64,000 nt of DNA. Source: Nioella sp965215655 (GTDB taxonomy: Bacteria > Pseudomonadota > Alphaproteobacteria > Rhodobacterales > Rhodobacteraceae). The stretch's first letter is position 1, and each line of letters begins with the position of its first letter. The DNA lies in NCBI RefSeq assembly GCF_965215655.1, contig NZ_OZ244111.1, positions 1,674,001 through 1,738,000 on the forward strand, in the 5' to 3' direction. The notes beneath the pieces were generated by a model. The model did no database searches and was not told the DNA's origin. It saw only the letters and a program-made list of their open reading frames with translations. A program made the position numbers and the translations under genes. Positions 42,457 through 53,382 of this stretch are shown one piece after another.

Positions 42457-42468
42457 CAAAGCGCTTTG
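42457..42468. promoter_or_regulatory. LacI-type operator, proximal to aglE
   Basis: Perfect 12-bp palindrome CAAAGCGCTTTG, 59 nt before aglE. It shares its 10-bp core with the operator at 42293, 164 nt away, so DNA looping is possible. Confidence 0.8.
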
Positions 42469-42526
42469 GAAACGTAAGTACTGCGTTCCAATCAACCGGG
42501 GCTTCGGCCCATTCTGGGAGGAAACC

Positions 42527-43870
42527 ATGAAGAAATCGTTACTCGCCGGCGCTGCTGCGCTGGCACTCACCGCAGGTATGGCGCAGGCCGACGGGCATAT
42601 GATGTTCGCGCCCGGCGATGGGGCCTTCAACTGGGACAGCTTCACCGCCTTCGCAGACGGCAATGACCTTTCCGGTCAGACACTGTCGATCACCGGTCCC
42701 TGGATCGGCCCCGACGCCGAACTGGTCGAAAGCATCCTGGCCTATTTCGAGGAAGCGACCGGCGCGACCGTGAACTATTCCGGCTCCGACAGCTTTGAGC
42801 AGGATATCGTCATCGCCACGCAAGCCGGTAGCGCGCCCAATATCGCCGTGTTCCCGCAGCCGGGTCTGGCTGCTGACATGGCCTCTCGCGGGTTGCTGAC
42901 GCCGCTGGCCGACGGCACCGCCGACTGGGTCTCCGCCAACTATGCGGCAGGCGATTCCTGGGTCGATCTGGGCACCTATGCAGGCCCTGATGGGGACGAG
43001 GCGCTTTATGGCTTCTTCTACAAGGTCGACCTGAAATCGCTGGTCTGGTTCAGCCCCGAAGCCTTCGACGAGGCGGGCTATGACATCCCGACCTCGATGG
43101 AAGAGCTGATGGCTCTGACCGACCAGATCGTCGCCGATGGCGGCACACCCTGGTGCATCGGTCTGGGCTCGGGTGCGGCGACCGGCTGGCCCGCGACCGA
43201 CTGGGTTGAGGACCTGCTGCTGCGCACGCAGCCTGCCGATGTCTATGATGGCTGGGTGACGAACGAGATCCCCTTCACCGATGAACGCATCGTCGGCGCG
43301 ATCGAGGCTTTCGGCCATTTCGCCCGCAACGACGCTTATGTGAACGGGGGTGCCAGCGCCGTCGCCACCACCGACTTCCGCGACAGCCCTGCCGGGCTCT
43401 TCTCCTACCCGCCGGAATGCTACATGCATCGCCAGGCGTCGTTCATCCCGACCTTCTTCCCCGAAGGCGCGGATGCCGACTTCTTCTACTTCCCGTCCTA
43501 TGAGGAAGGCGATCTTGGCAACCCGGTGCTTGGCGCGGGCACGCTTTGGGCGATCACCGATGACGCCCCCGCCGCCCATGTCTTCATGGAGTTCCTGCAG
43601 ACCCCCATCGCGCATGAGCTGTGGATGGCGCAATCGGGTTTCCTGACTCCGCATAGCGGCGTCAACCTCGACGTGTTCCCGTCCGACGCGCAGCGCGCGA
43701 TGAACGAGATCCTTCTGGGCGCGACCACCTTCCGCTTCGACGGGTCCGACCTGATGCCGGGCGAAATCGGTGCAGGTGCGTTCTGGACCGGTATGGTCGA
43801 CTACACCTCGGGTGCCGATGCCGCCGATGTGGCGCAGGCGATCCAGGACCGTTGGGACTCGATGCAGTAA
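42527..43870 (+). CDS. aglE: AglE, alpha-glucoside-binding protein
   Basis: A 447-residue periplasmic binding protein of the carbohydrate class with a Sec signal (KKSLLAGAAALALTAGMAQA). Typical segments are VNYSGSDSFEQDIV, PNIAVFPQPG and TGWPATDWVEDL. Gene order aglR, aglE-F-G-A-K matches the Sinorhizobium alpha-glucoside system, which takes up sucrose, maltose, trehalose and other alpha-glucosides. A strong GGGAGG precedes the ATG. Confidence 0.92.
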   Translation: MKKSLLAGAAALALTAGMAQADGHMMFAPGDGAFNWDSFTAFADGNDLSGQTLSITGPWIGPDAELVESILAYFEEATGATVNYSGSDSFEQDIVIATQAGSAPNIAVFPQPGLAADMASRGLLTPLADGTADWVSANYAAGDSWVDLGTYAGPDGDEALYGFFYKVDLKSLVWFSPEAFDEAGYDIPTSMEELMALTDQIVADGGTPWCIGLGSGAATGWPATDWVEDLLLRTQPADVYDGWVTNEIPFTDERIVGAIEAFGHFARNDAYVNGGASAVATTDFRDSPAGLFSYPPECYMHRQASFIPTFFPEGADADFFYFPSYEEGDLGNPVLGAGTLWAITDDAPAAHVFMEFLQTPIAHELWMAQSGFLTPHSGVNLDVFPSDAQRAMNEILLGATTFRFDGSDLMPGEIGAGAFWTGMVDYTSGADAADVAQAIQDRWDSMQ

Positions 43871-43939
43871 CAGCTGCTGGTCCGGGCCGCATCCACGTGG
43901 CCCGGACCGCTTCAGACCTGAGTTCGAAAGGGGAAGGTC

Positions 43940-44917
43940 ATGTCACCGCTTTTGCAGGGTGTGATTACTATCATCGTGGGCGTGTTCGGTTGCGTGGGCT
44001 ATTTCTACGCCGCGAACCTGATCCTCGACAAAGTGATCTTCCCGGCCCGAGGCCCCCAGGCGGGTCGCAACATCAACCGCGCCACCGCCGTCCGGCCCTG
44101 GCTGTTCCTGTTTCCGGCAATTTTCGCCCTGTCGCTTTATCTGGTCTACCCGGTGATCGGCAGCCTGTGGCGCTCGATGCATAACCGGGCCGGGGATGAG
44201 TTTATCGGGCTCGACAATTACGGATTTCTGTTTGGTGACCCAGAGTTCCTACAGGCCCTTCTGAACAACGCTCTCTGGGCGCTTGTCGTGCCCGCCGCCG
44301 CGACCTTCCTTGGCCTGCTGGTGGCGCAACTGACCGACCGGCTATCCTGGGGTAATATCGCCAAGTCGCTCATTTTCATGCCGATGGCGATCTCTTTCGT
44401 GGGGGCCTCGCTGATCTGGAAATTCGTCTATGCGGGCGATCCCGATATCGGCATCATCAACGCCATGCGCGATGTCATCGGGCTCGACCCGATGGACCCG
44501 GTGCAGGTGCCGTTCTGGAACAACTTCTTCCTGATGGCGATCCTTGTCTGGATCCAGACCGGCTTTGCCATGGTAATCCTGTCTGCCGCCCTGCGCGGTA
44601 TTCCCGAAGAAACGGTCGAGGCCGCGATCATTGACGGGGCGAACCCGTTTCAGCTCTTCTTCAAGATCAAGGTACCGCAGATCATGGGCACCATCGTGGT
44701 GGTCTGGACAACGATCACCATACTCGTGCTCAAGGTTTTCGACATCGTCTACACGATGACGGGCGGCAATTTCGGCACCCAGATCCTGCCAAGCTACATG
44801 ATGAGCTTCATGTTCCGCGATGACGGGCGGGCGACCGCCGTGGCCGTTGTGATCATGATCGTGGTGCTTCCCGTGATGATCTGGAACATCCGCCAGGCCC
44901 AGAAGGAGATGCGCTGA
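43940..44917 (+). CDS. aglF: AglF, alpha-glucoside ABC permease
   Basis: A 325-residue MalF-type permease with about seven helices, the first at residues 1-27 (LLQGVITIIVGVFGCVGYFYAANLI region), and the EAA loop (EETVEAAIIDGANPFQLFFKIKVPQ). The stop overlaps the aglG start as TGATG. Confidence 0.92.
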   Translation: MSPLLQGVITIIVGVFGCVGYFYAANLILDKVIFPARGPQAGRNINRATAVRPWLFLFPAIFALSLYLVYPVIGSLWRSMHNRAGDEFIGLDNYGFLFGDPEFLQALLNNALWALVVPAAATFLGLLVAQLTDRLSWGNIAKSLIFMPMAISFVGASLIWKFVYAGDPDIGIINAMRDVIGLDPMDPVQVPFWNNFFLMAILVWIQTGFAMVILSAALRGIPEETVEAAIIDGANPFQLFFKIKVPQIMGTIVVVWTTITILVLKVFDIVYTMTGGNFGTQILPSYMMSFMFRDDGRATAVAVVIMIVVLPVMIWNIRQAQKEMR

Positions 44918-46140
44918 TGGAGAATATCGCCGGCAAAAGCTCTGGCCTGAAATGGGCCGTCAACATCTCCGTGGCGCTTCTGGTGATTGCGTGGCTGATC
45001 CCGACTGTCGGGCTCTTCGTGTCATCCTTCCGCGACCGCGACCAGATCACCGCCTCGGGCTGGTGGAACGCGCCGTTTTCGGTGGAACTGACTTACCGCA
45101 CCCGCGCCAATGACGGCGAGCCGGTGCAAGAGGGCGATCTTTGGGTGGTCGAAGGCAATATCTTCGCCACCTCTGAAGTGGCCGAGGCCTTTGCCAATGG
45201 CGAGGCGTCTATCACCTCCTTTGGCGTCACCGGTCGTGAACCGACCGCTTATCCGGCCGGGACCGAGGGCGAGACCCGCGATGGTGGCACGCTGACGGTC
45301 AATGCCGATGGCAGCTACCGGTACACGACAGCGGAAACGCCCGATGACCGGGGCCTGCGCATCTATTTCGGGGCCGCCACGCCGCCCGATTTCACGATGG
45401 ACAACTATCTGACCATCCTGACCGCGCAGACCACCGAGGAGCGCGAGGAAGCCTATGCCGAGGGTCAGAGTTTCTGGGAAATCCTGTCGGACGAAAACGG
45501 CGTCTTCCGCAACTTCATCAACACCTTCACGGTCACGATCCCCTCGACCGTCATCCCGATCCTGATCGCGGCCTTCGCGGCCTATGCGCTGGCCTGGATG
45601 GATTTTCCGGGGCGCGGTCTGCTGATTGCCTGCATTGTCGGCCTTCTGGTGGTGCCCCTGCAACTGGCGCTGGTGCCTTTGCTCAATCTGCACAACCAGA
45701 TCGGCATCGGGCAGAGCTTTGTCGGCATCTGGCTCGCCCATACCGGGTTCGGTCTGCCGTTGGCCATCTACCTTTTGCGCAACTACATGGTCGGGCTGCC
45801 GCGCGACATCATAGAAAGCGCCAAGGTCGATGGGGCCACCGACTTCCAGATCTTCACCAAGATCATCCTGCCGCTGAGCTTCCCCGCGCTGGCCAGCTTC
45901 GCCATTTTCCAGTTCCTGTGGACATGGAATGACCTTCTGGTCGCCAAGGTTTTCCTGCCCTCCGACGACGCCTCCAAGGTCATGACCGTGCGCATTGCCG
46001 ATGACCTGCTTGGCTCTCGCGGCGGGGATTGGGGCATTCTGGCGGCGGCGGCCTTCGTGTCCATCGCGGTGCCTGTCCTCGTCTTCTTCACCATGCAACG
46101 TTACCTCGTGCGCGGCCTTCTGGCTGGCTCGGTCAAATAA
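44917..46140 (+). CDS. aglG: AglG, alpha-glucoside ABC permease with large periplasmic loop
   Basis: A 407-residue MalG-type permease. After the first helix (residues 14-36) comes a periplasmic insertion of about 140 residues with beta-type repeats (VEGNIFATSEVAEAFANG, LTVNADGSYRYTT), then the usual five helices and EAA loop (IIESAKVDGATDFQIFTKIILP). The usual MalG permease has about 280-300 residues. The AglG family is known to be longer, so the insertion is likely part of the family, but its role is not known to me. Confidence 0.9.
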   Translation: MENIAGKSSGLKWAVNISVALLVIAWLIPTVGLFVSSFRDRDQITASGWWNAPFSVELTYRTRANDGEPVQEGDLWVVEGNIFATSEVAEAFANGEASITSFGVTGREPTAYPAGTEGETRDGGTLTVNADGSYRYTTAETPDDRGLRIYFGAATPPDFTMDNYLTILTAQTTEEREEAYAEGQSFWEILSDENGVFRNFINTFTVTIPSTVIPILIAAFAAYALAWMDFPGRGLLIACIVGLLVVPLQLALVPLLNLHNQIGIGQSFVGIWLAHTGFGLPLAIYLLRNYMVGLPRDIIESAKVDGATDFQIFTKIILPLSFPALASFAIFQFLWTWNDLLVAKVFLPSDDASKVMTVRIADDLLGSRGGDWGILAAAAFVSIAVPVLVFFTMQRYLVRGLLAGSVK

Positions 46141-46155
46141 AGGGCATCAAGACCC

Positions 46156-47794
<1,639 letters not shown>

Positions 47795-47802
<8 letters not shown>

Positions 47803-48895
47803 TCTCGTTCTCAAGGACGTCGTCAAATCCTATGGCGATGTGAATGTCCTCAATGACATCAATCTCGATATCAAGACAGGCGAACTGATCGTCTTCGTCG
47901 GTCCCTCGGGCTGCGGAAAATCCACGCTGCTGCGGATGATTGCGGGGCTGGAAAAGATCACCGACGGCACCCTGTCGATTGATGGAGAGCCGATGAACGA
48001 CGTGCCGCCCGCGCAGCGCGGCATTGCGATGGTGTTCCAGTCCTATGCGCTCTACCCGCATATGACGGTGCGCGAGAATATGGCCTTTGCCTTGCGCATT
48101 GCGGGCAAATCGAAGGACGAGATCGACAGCGCCGTCAACGCCGCCGCCGACAAGCTGCAACTGACGGATTATCTGGACCGGCTGCCCAAGGCTCTGTCTG
48201 GCGGGCAGCGGCAGCGGGTGGCCATCGGGCGGGCCATCGTGCGTGACCCGAAAGTGTATCTTTTCGATGAACCGCTCTCGAATCTCGACGCGGCGCTTCG
48301 CGTGGCCACCCGGATCGAGATCGCGCAGCTGAAGGAGCAGATGCCCGACTCGACCATGATCTACGTGACCCATGACCAGGTGGAGGCGATGACGCTGGCC
48401 AGCCGCATCGTGGTTCTGGCCAATAAAGGTATTGCCCAAGTGGGCAGCCCGCTGGAGCTTTATGAACGGCCCCGGTCGACCTTCGTGGCACAGTTCATCG
48501 GCAGCCCGGCAATGAACCTGCTGGCAGGCAAGATCGTCGGCACCGGAGAGGTCACCACGCTGGAGCTGGCAGACGGGGCAGGGCGCATCACCTCGAACTA
48601 TCCGTCGACCGAGGCCGATATGGGCGCCGAGGTCGAGGTCGGCATCCGGCCCGAGGACATGGTGCCCACGGATGGCCCGGATTACGCCTTTGCCGGCACC
48701 GTCGATATCACCGAGGCCCTTGGCGAGGTGACACAGCTCTACTTCACCACCCCGAGCGCTTCTGAGGACACCGACACGGTCATCGCCAAGCTGCAAGGCA
48801 TCCATCGGGGTCTGCGCGGCCAGCAAGTGACCCTGACCGCCGCGCCCGACAAGGTGCATGTGTTCAAGGACGGTGTGTCGCTGCACTACCGTTAA
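47795..48895 (+). CDS. aglK: AglK, alpha-glucoside ABC importer ATPase
   Basis: A 366-residue MalK-type ATPase with Walker A GPSGCGKST, Q-loop VFQSYALYP, signature LSGGQRQR, Walker B LFDEPLSNLD and H-loop VTHDQVE, plus a TOBE/regulatory domain. I chose the ATG at 47795, within the last codons of aglA, with GGAG upstream. It closes the agl operon. Confidence 0.94.
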
Positions 48896-48928
48896 ACCGG
48901 TTCCTCCCGCGCCCGGCACGGCGCGACA

Positions 48929-48966
48929 GAAACGACGTTGCGTCTTGATTGACGCGGCGTCGTTTC
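48929..48966 (+). terminator. Terminator of the agl operon
   Basis: A 16-bp stem (GAAACGACG with a second arm TTGCGTC, two G-T pairs) with a TTGATT loop, followed by CTTTCG. It lies 33 nt after aglK. Confidence 0.7.
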
Positions 48967-49009
48967 CTTTCGTAATTGAACGCGTGTTCAGTTCAGCAGG
49001 GAGGCAGCC

Positions 49010-49765
49010 ATGGACATCGCAACCGCACAGGTGATCGTGACTGGCGGGGCCAGCGGGCTCGGGGCCGCGACGGCGACGTATCTGGCCGGGGCAGGGGCAT
49101 CGGTCACGGTGTTTGACCGCGATGCAACCAAGGGGGCCGAAATGGCCACCGCGCCCGGCATCAGGTTCGCCGAGGTCGATGTGACCAGAGAAGACAGCGT
49201 TGCGGCAGGCGTGGCCCACGCGGTCGCGCAGATGGGCGGCATCACCGCCGTGGTGAACTGCGCGGGCATCGTGACAGGCGCCAAGACCGTGGGCTCAAAA
49301 GGCCCATTCCCGCTCGACGCTTTCCAGCGCACCATCGACATCAACCTTGTGGGCGCTTTCAACGTCGCACGGCTCGCGGCGGTTGAGATGTCGAAGAATG
49401 CGCCCAATGAAGACGGTGAACGCGGTGTGATCGTCAACACCGCCTCGATCGCCGCCTTTGATGGCCAGAAAGGGCAGGCGGCCTATTCGGCGTCCAAGGC
49501 GGGTGTGGCGGGTCTGTCCCTGCCCATGGCCCGCGATATGGGCGCGATCGGTATTCGTGTGAACGCGATTGCGCCGGGTCTGTTCCTGACGCCGATGCTG
49601 GAAAGCCTTGGGCCCGAGATGATGGCAGAGCTCGCCAGCGACGTCATCTTCCCGCGCCGCCTGGGGAACCCGCAGGAGTTCGCACGGCTGGCCCGGTTCA
49701 TGATCGAGATGCCGTATCTCAATGGTGAAACCATCCGTCTCGACGGGGCGCTGCGCCTGCCATAG
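49010..49765 (+). CDS. SDR dehydrogenase, HSD10/3-hydroxyacyl-CoA dehydrogenase-like
   Basis: A 251-residue short-chain dehydrogenase with the cofactor motif TGGASGLG, NCAGIV and catalytic S-Y-K (NTASIAA, YSASK). It resembles human HSD17B10 closely in its middle and end (DAFQRTIDINLVGAFNV, GQKGQAAYSASK, LNGETIRLDGALR). Such enzymes oxidise 3-hydroxyacyl-CoA or 2-methyl-3-hydroxybutyryl-CoA with NAD. It is outside the agl terminator and has its own GGGAGG site, so it is not clearly linked to sugar use. Confidence 0.85.
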   Translation: MDIATAQVIVTGGASGLGAATATYLAGAGASVTVFDRDATKGAEMATAPGIRFAEVDVTREDSVAAGVAHAVAQMGGITAVVNCAGIVTGAKTVGSKGPFPLDAFQRTIDINLVGAFNVARLAAVEMSKNAPNEDGERGVIVNTASIAAFDGQKGQAAYSASKAGVAGLSLPMARDMGAIGIRVNAIAPGLFLTPMLESLGPEMMAELASDVIFPRRLGNPQEFARLARFMIEMPYLNGETIRLDGALRLP

Positions 49766-49801
49766 GGTCTGGGGGTAGCCACCCTTGCGGACCTTTCTGG
49801 A

Positions 49802-50749
49802 ATGACCCCAGTTCTGACCATCACCCTGAACCCGGCCGTGGACCTCGATACCTCCACCGCCGAGGTGCGCCCCGGCCCCAAGCTGCGCTGTTCCACGCCG
49901 AGGCTCGATCCCGGCGGCGGCGGCCTCAACGTCTCGCGCGCCATGGCGGAACTGGGAGGCGAAAGCCTGGCGCTTGTGGCTGCGGGCGGTGGCATGGGTG
50001 TGGTTCTGGCCAAGCTGCTGGCTTCCACCGGTCTGCCGGTTCGCATCATTGAGGCCCCGGGTGAAACCCGCCAGAGCGTTGCGGTGATCGAAGACGAAAC
50101 CGGCAAGCAGTTCCGGTTCATCTTCCCGGGACCGCAATGGTCCGAGAATGATATCGCGAAAGCCGAGTCCGAGATCGCCGAGGTGATTCCCGAGGGTGGT
50201 CTGGTGGTGTTGTCCGGCAGCCACCCACCGGGATTTCCCGACGATTTCCCCGCCCGTCTGGTGGCGATGTGTTCAAAGTTTCGGGCGCGGCTGATCCTTG
50301 ACACGTCCGGCGCCGCGCTTCGGGCGTTGCAGGCGGGGCGCATTGCAGGGCTGGAGGTGCTGAGACTGGATCATGAAGAGGCAGAGGAGCTAGCGGCGCG
50401 GGCCTTGCCGACCGCGCGGGACAGCGCCGATTTCGCGCAATCGCTGGTGCGGGGCGGGGTGGCGCGGGTCGTGGTGCTGGCGCGTGGGGCGGATGGTTCC
50501 ATCCTCGCGATGGATCGGGACCGCTGGCTGTCCCATGCCGCCGATGTGCCGGTGCGCTCCAAGACCGGCGCGGGCGACAGTTTCGTTGCGGGCTTCACGC
50601 TGGCCCTGTCCCAGGGCGCGGCTTTACCGGACTGTCTGCAACGGGGCATGGCGGCGGCAAGTGCCGCGGTGATGACCGAAGCGACGCGCCTGTGCGAACG
50701 CGCCGATGCGGAACGGCTGCTCGCGGATTGTCCGGTCGAGCGGATCTGA
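49802..50749 (+). CDS. PfkB-family sugar kinase (6-phosphofructokinase-like)
   Basis: A 315-residue ribokinase-fold kinase. It begins with TITLNPAVDLDT, typical of 1-phosphofructokinase/PfkB-type 6-phosphofructokinase, has the GGGGLNVSRA motif, and the second PfkB signature with the catalytic aspartate in SKTGAGDSFVAGF (KTGAGDSF). It probably phosphorylates fructose 6-phosphate or a related phosphosugar. The ribosome site is weak. A hairpin follows 11 nt after the stop. Confidence 0.8.
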   Translation: MTPVLTITLNPAVDLDTSTAEVRPGPKLRCSTPRLDPGGGGLNVSRAMAELGGESLALVAAGGGMGVVLAKLLASTGLPVRIIEAPGETRQSVAVIEDETGKQFRFIFPGPQWSENDIAKAESEIAEVIPEGGLVVLSGSHPPGFPDDFPARLVAMCSKFRARLILDTSGAALRALQAGRIAGLEVLRLDHEEAEELAARALPTARDSADFAQSLVRGGVARVVVLARGADGSILAMDRDRWLSHAADVPVRSKTGAGDSFVAGFTLALSQGAALPDCLQRGMAAASAAVMTEATRLCERADAERLLADCPVERI

Positions 50750-50750
50750 C

Positions 50751-50782
50751 AAGAAAAAACCGGCCCTGATGGCCGGCTCTTT
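50751..50782. terminator. Bidirectional terminator between pfkB-like and DUF882 genes
   Basis: CCGGCC/GGCCGG stem with a CTGAT loop. Minus-strand reading ends in TTTTTT (50754-50759 are A), a canonical terminator for the DUF882 gene; plus-strand reading gives CTCTTTCC for the pfkB gene. Confidence 0.75.
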
Positions 50783-50835
50783 CCTGTCCCTCAGGATCGT
50801 ATGGCCACCCCTTGGGCGACGTGGCCGCAAACCTG

Positions 50836-51396
50836 TCAGCCGCCCCAGCGGCGCACCGGGCCGCAATCCATATGGGTGAAGTTGGACCCCGAATACCGCC
50901 CGACACCGCCGGCACTGCAGGATTCCGCCGCCGCCGCCACCTGGCGGACCGAGCGGCCTTCCAGCCGCAGATCGGCGGCCTGGCCTTGCATATGCAGCGA
51001 ATTGCGCGCTACGCCGGATAACCGGGCGCGCAGCATGGCATTGGTGGAGGGTGACCGGTATCCCGACAGCAACAGATAGGGCTGTGGCGTTTCCAGAAGG
51101 TTATGCGTAGCGGCCATGATGTCCAGCGTGCGCGGATCGATATCGTGCGCTTCGTCCACGCGCCAGTCGCGCATGAAATAGGCGATTTCTTCAATGGCGG
51201 GCCGGATGTAGTCACCATCGATCCAGTACACCATGTCGAGTGTTTCACCGGTCCGTGCGGAATACATGCGTAGTTTGCGGTAGTCGCCGCCGCCGCGCAG
51301 GATTCCAAATGCATTTGCCGCATAGGGGGCTGCAGCAACCGTTGTGGCCGCAAATACCCCGAGCAGCGACCGCCGCGTCATCGTCGGATTCGTCAT
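50836..51396 (-). CDS. DUF882/YcbK-like putative murein peptidase, Tat-exported
   Basis: A 186-residue protein with a Tat signal (MTRRSLLGVFAATTVAA) and the DUF882 peptidase M15-like fold. The metal-site residues are visible as LSGYRSPSTNAML, HMQGQAADLR and THMDCGP. These proteins are thought to act on peptidoglycan as carboxypeptidases. I chose the ATG at 51396, since the long upstream extension has no domain. It is divergent from an L,D-transpeptidase gene across a 343-nt region. Confidence 0.82.
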   Translation of the reverse strand: MTNPTMTRRSLLGVFAATTVAAAPYAANAFGILRGGGDYRKLRMYSARTGETLDMVYWIDGDYIRPAIEEIAYFMRDWRVDEAHDIDPRTLDIMAATHNLLETPQPYLLLSGYRSPSTNAMLRARLSGVARNSLHMQGQAADLRLEGRSVRQVAAAAESCSAGGVGRYSGSNFTHMDCGPVRRWGG

Positions 51397-51739
51397 AAGA
51401 TTTGCCCCGTCCTTCTGCCCGTTCCGTCCAGTGCCACGTTTGCGTGACTTGTTACATGTCCATCCCCAGCTGTGCGTTTTATGACACAATTGAAACTTTC
51501 TTGAAAGTCTCAAACCGAGGCCTTCCGACCCTGCGCTGGCCTGTCGGCAGAAATCCGCCAAAAAGGCGTTGTTTCCGGGGGTTTTGGCCGATTCTTCGGC
51601 AGGCGTTGCATCGGGGACACTCAGCATTTGATATCTAACTATCAGCAACGTCTTTCGAAATTGTGAATGGACTCTCCCTATTATGCTGGGTCATCTAAAC
51701 CTCACACACCCGTGATCCGTGCGCGCAACAGGTGATCTT
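51397..51739. other. Divergent intergenic region between two cell-wall genes
   Basis: It lies between the DUF882 protein and the L,D-transpeptidase. A TTGAAACTTTC TTGAAAGT imperfect palindrome lies near 51490. There is no ORF with a ribosome site. It probably contains promoters for both genes. Confidence 0.45.
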
Positions 51740-53347
51740 ATGACCAAAAAGACCTTTCTTCCTTCGATGCTGCCTGTTCTGGCAGTGATCCTGACACTTT
51801 CCGTGCTGCTGCCTGCGCCTGCGTCGGCGCTGGTGACGGCCTTCCGCCAGGCGATCGCCGAAGGCGTGGCCGAGCACGAGGATATGGCCGAATTCTACCG
51901 AGAGCGGGCGTTTGAGCCGATCTGGACCGGTGCTGAAGACGCCGCGCGCCGCAACGCTCTGCTGATGGCGTTGGAAGGGGCCGCCAATCACGGGCTGCCC
52001 GCTGGTCGCTACGACCCGGACGCGTTGCGCGCTGCCTTCATGGATGCAGACAACCCCTACAGCCGGGGTCAGGCAGAGATCATGGCGTCCGCCATGTTCC
52101 TGCGCTACGCCCATGACGTGCAGTCGGGCATTCTCGATCCCGGCGAGGTCGTGCGCGAGATCCATCGCGACCTGCCGCGCCGCGACCCGACGGACCTGTT
52201 GCAATCCCTCGTCGATGCCGACCCCTACGAGGTGATGCGCGCCTTGCCGCCCGCGCACCCGGAATACCTGCGCCTTCAGCGGGAATTACTGCGTCTGACC
52301 CGCATGGCCAATGAGGGCGGATGGGGGGCGTCCGTCTATGGCGGTCGTCTGGAACTGGGCGACCGTGGTCAATCCGTGGTGCAGCTGCGCGACCGGCTGA
52401 TCCGCATGGGCTATATGGAACGGTCTGCTACCGCCGTGTTCGACGCGGACATGGAGGCTGCCGTTCAGCGCTTCCAGTCCGCGCATGGGCTGCTTGCAGA
52501 CGGCGTTGCCGGCTCTTCGACCATTGAAGAGGTGAATATCGGGCTGGATACCCGCCTGCGTCAGGTGATCCTGGCGATGGAACGCCAGCGCTGGTTGAAC
52601 TGGGAAGACCCGGAGCGCGGCAGCCGTCATGTTCTGGTGAACATCCCCGATTATCATGCCTATGTGATCGACAATGAGGAAGTCACCTTCGAGACCCGAG
52701 TTGTCGTTGGCGCGACCCCGTCGAACCGGGTGACGCCAGAGTTTTCCGACACGATGGAGCATATGGTGATCAACCCGAGCTGGTATGTGCCGCGCTCGAT
52801 CACCATCGGGGAATACCTGCCGCAGATGCAGGCCAACCCTGCCGCCGCCGGGCATCTGGACCTGCTGCAGGGTGGTCGCCAGGTCAGCCGCGCGGGCATT
52901 GACTTCAGCCAGTACACCGCCTCGACCTTCCCCTTTGACCTGCGTCAGGGGCCGGGGCCGAGCAATGCGCTTGGCCGGGTGAAGTTCATGTTCCCGAACC
53001 GGCACAACATCTATCTGCACGACACGCCTTCGCGGAACCTCTTCGCCCGCGAAACCCGTGCCTACAGCCATGGCTGCGTCCGGGTTCATCGCCCGCTGGA
53101 ACTGGCCTATCACCTGCTGGCCCGTCAGGAATCGCAGCCGCAGAGCTATTTCGACCGCATCCTGCATTCCGGTCAGGAAACGCAGGTTGATCTGGTTCAG
53201 CAGATCCCGGTGCATATCGTCTACTGGACGGCCTTCGTCACGCCCGAGGGCGAGCTGAACTTCCGCCGCGACATCTATGGGCGCGACCGCGCCCTGTGGA
53301 ATGCGATGGAACAGGCCGGGGTGGAACTCCCGATCGTGGCCAGCTAA
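51740..53347 (+). CDS. L,D-transpeptidase (YcbB-type) with peptidoglycan-binding domain
   Basis: A 535-residue exported protein. An N-terminal signal (residues 1-35), a scaffold region, a peptidoglycan-binding-1 domain (LGDRGQSVVQLRDRLI ... FQSAHGLLADGVAG) and a YkuD catalytic domain are visible. The active-site cysteine lies in YSHGCVRVHRP. It forms 3-3 crosslinks in peptidoglycan. I chose the ATG at 51740, with AGGTGA upstream; a GTG at 51719 would add seven residues. lpxD follows after 35 nt. Confidence 0.92.
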   Translation: MTKKTFLPSMLPVLAVILTLSVLLPAPASALVTAFRQAIAEGVAEHEDMAEFYRERAFEPIWTGAEDAARRNALLMALEGAANHGLPAGRYDPDALRAAFMDADNPYSRGQAEIMASAMFLRYAHDVQSGILDPGEVVREIHRDLPRRDPTDLLQSLVDADPYEVMRALPPAHPEYLRLQRELLRLTRMANEGGWGASVYGGRLELGDRGQSVVQLRDRLIRMGYMERSATAVFDADMEAAVQRFQSAHGLLADGVAGSSTIEEVNIGLDTRLRQVILAMERQRWLNWEDPERGSRHVLVNIPDYHAYVIDNEEVTFETRVVVGATPSNRVTPEFSDTMEHMVINPSWYVPRSITIGEYLPQMQANPAAAGHLDLLQGGRQVSRAGIDFSQYTASTFPFDLRQGPGPSNALGRVKFMFPNRHNIYLHDTPSRNLFARETRAYSHGCVRVHRPLELAYHLLARQESQPQSYFDRILHSGQETQVDLVQQIPVHIVYWTAFVTPEGELNFRRDIYGRDRALWNAMEQAGVELPIVAS

Positions 53348-53382
53348 AGCTTTCGCAGCAACCCTTGCTGCGGAGCACGATC

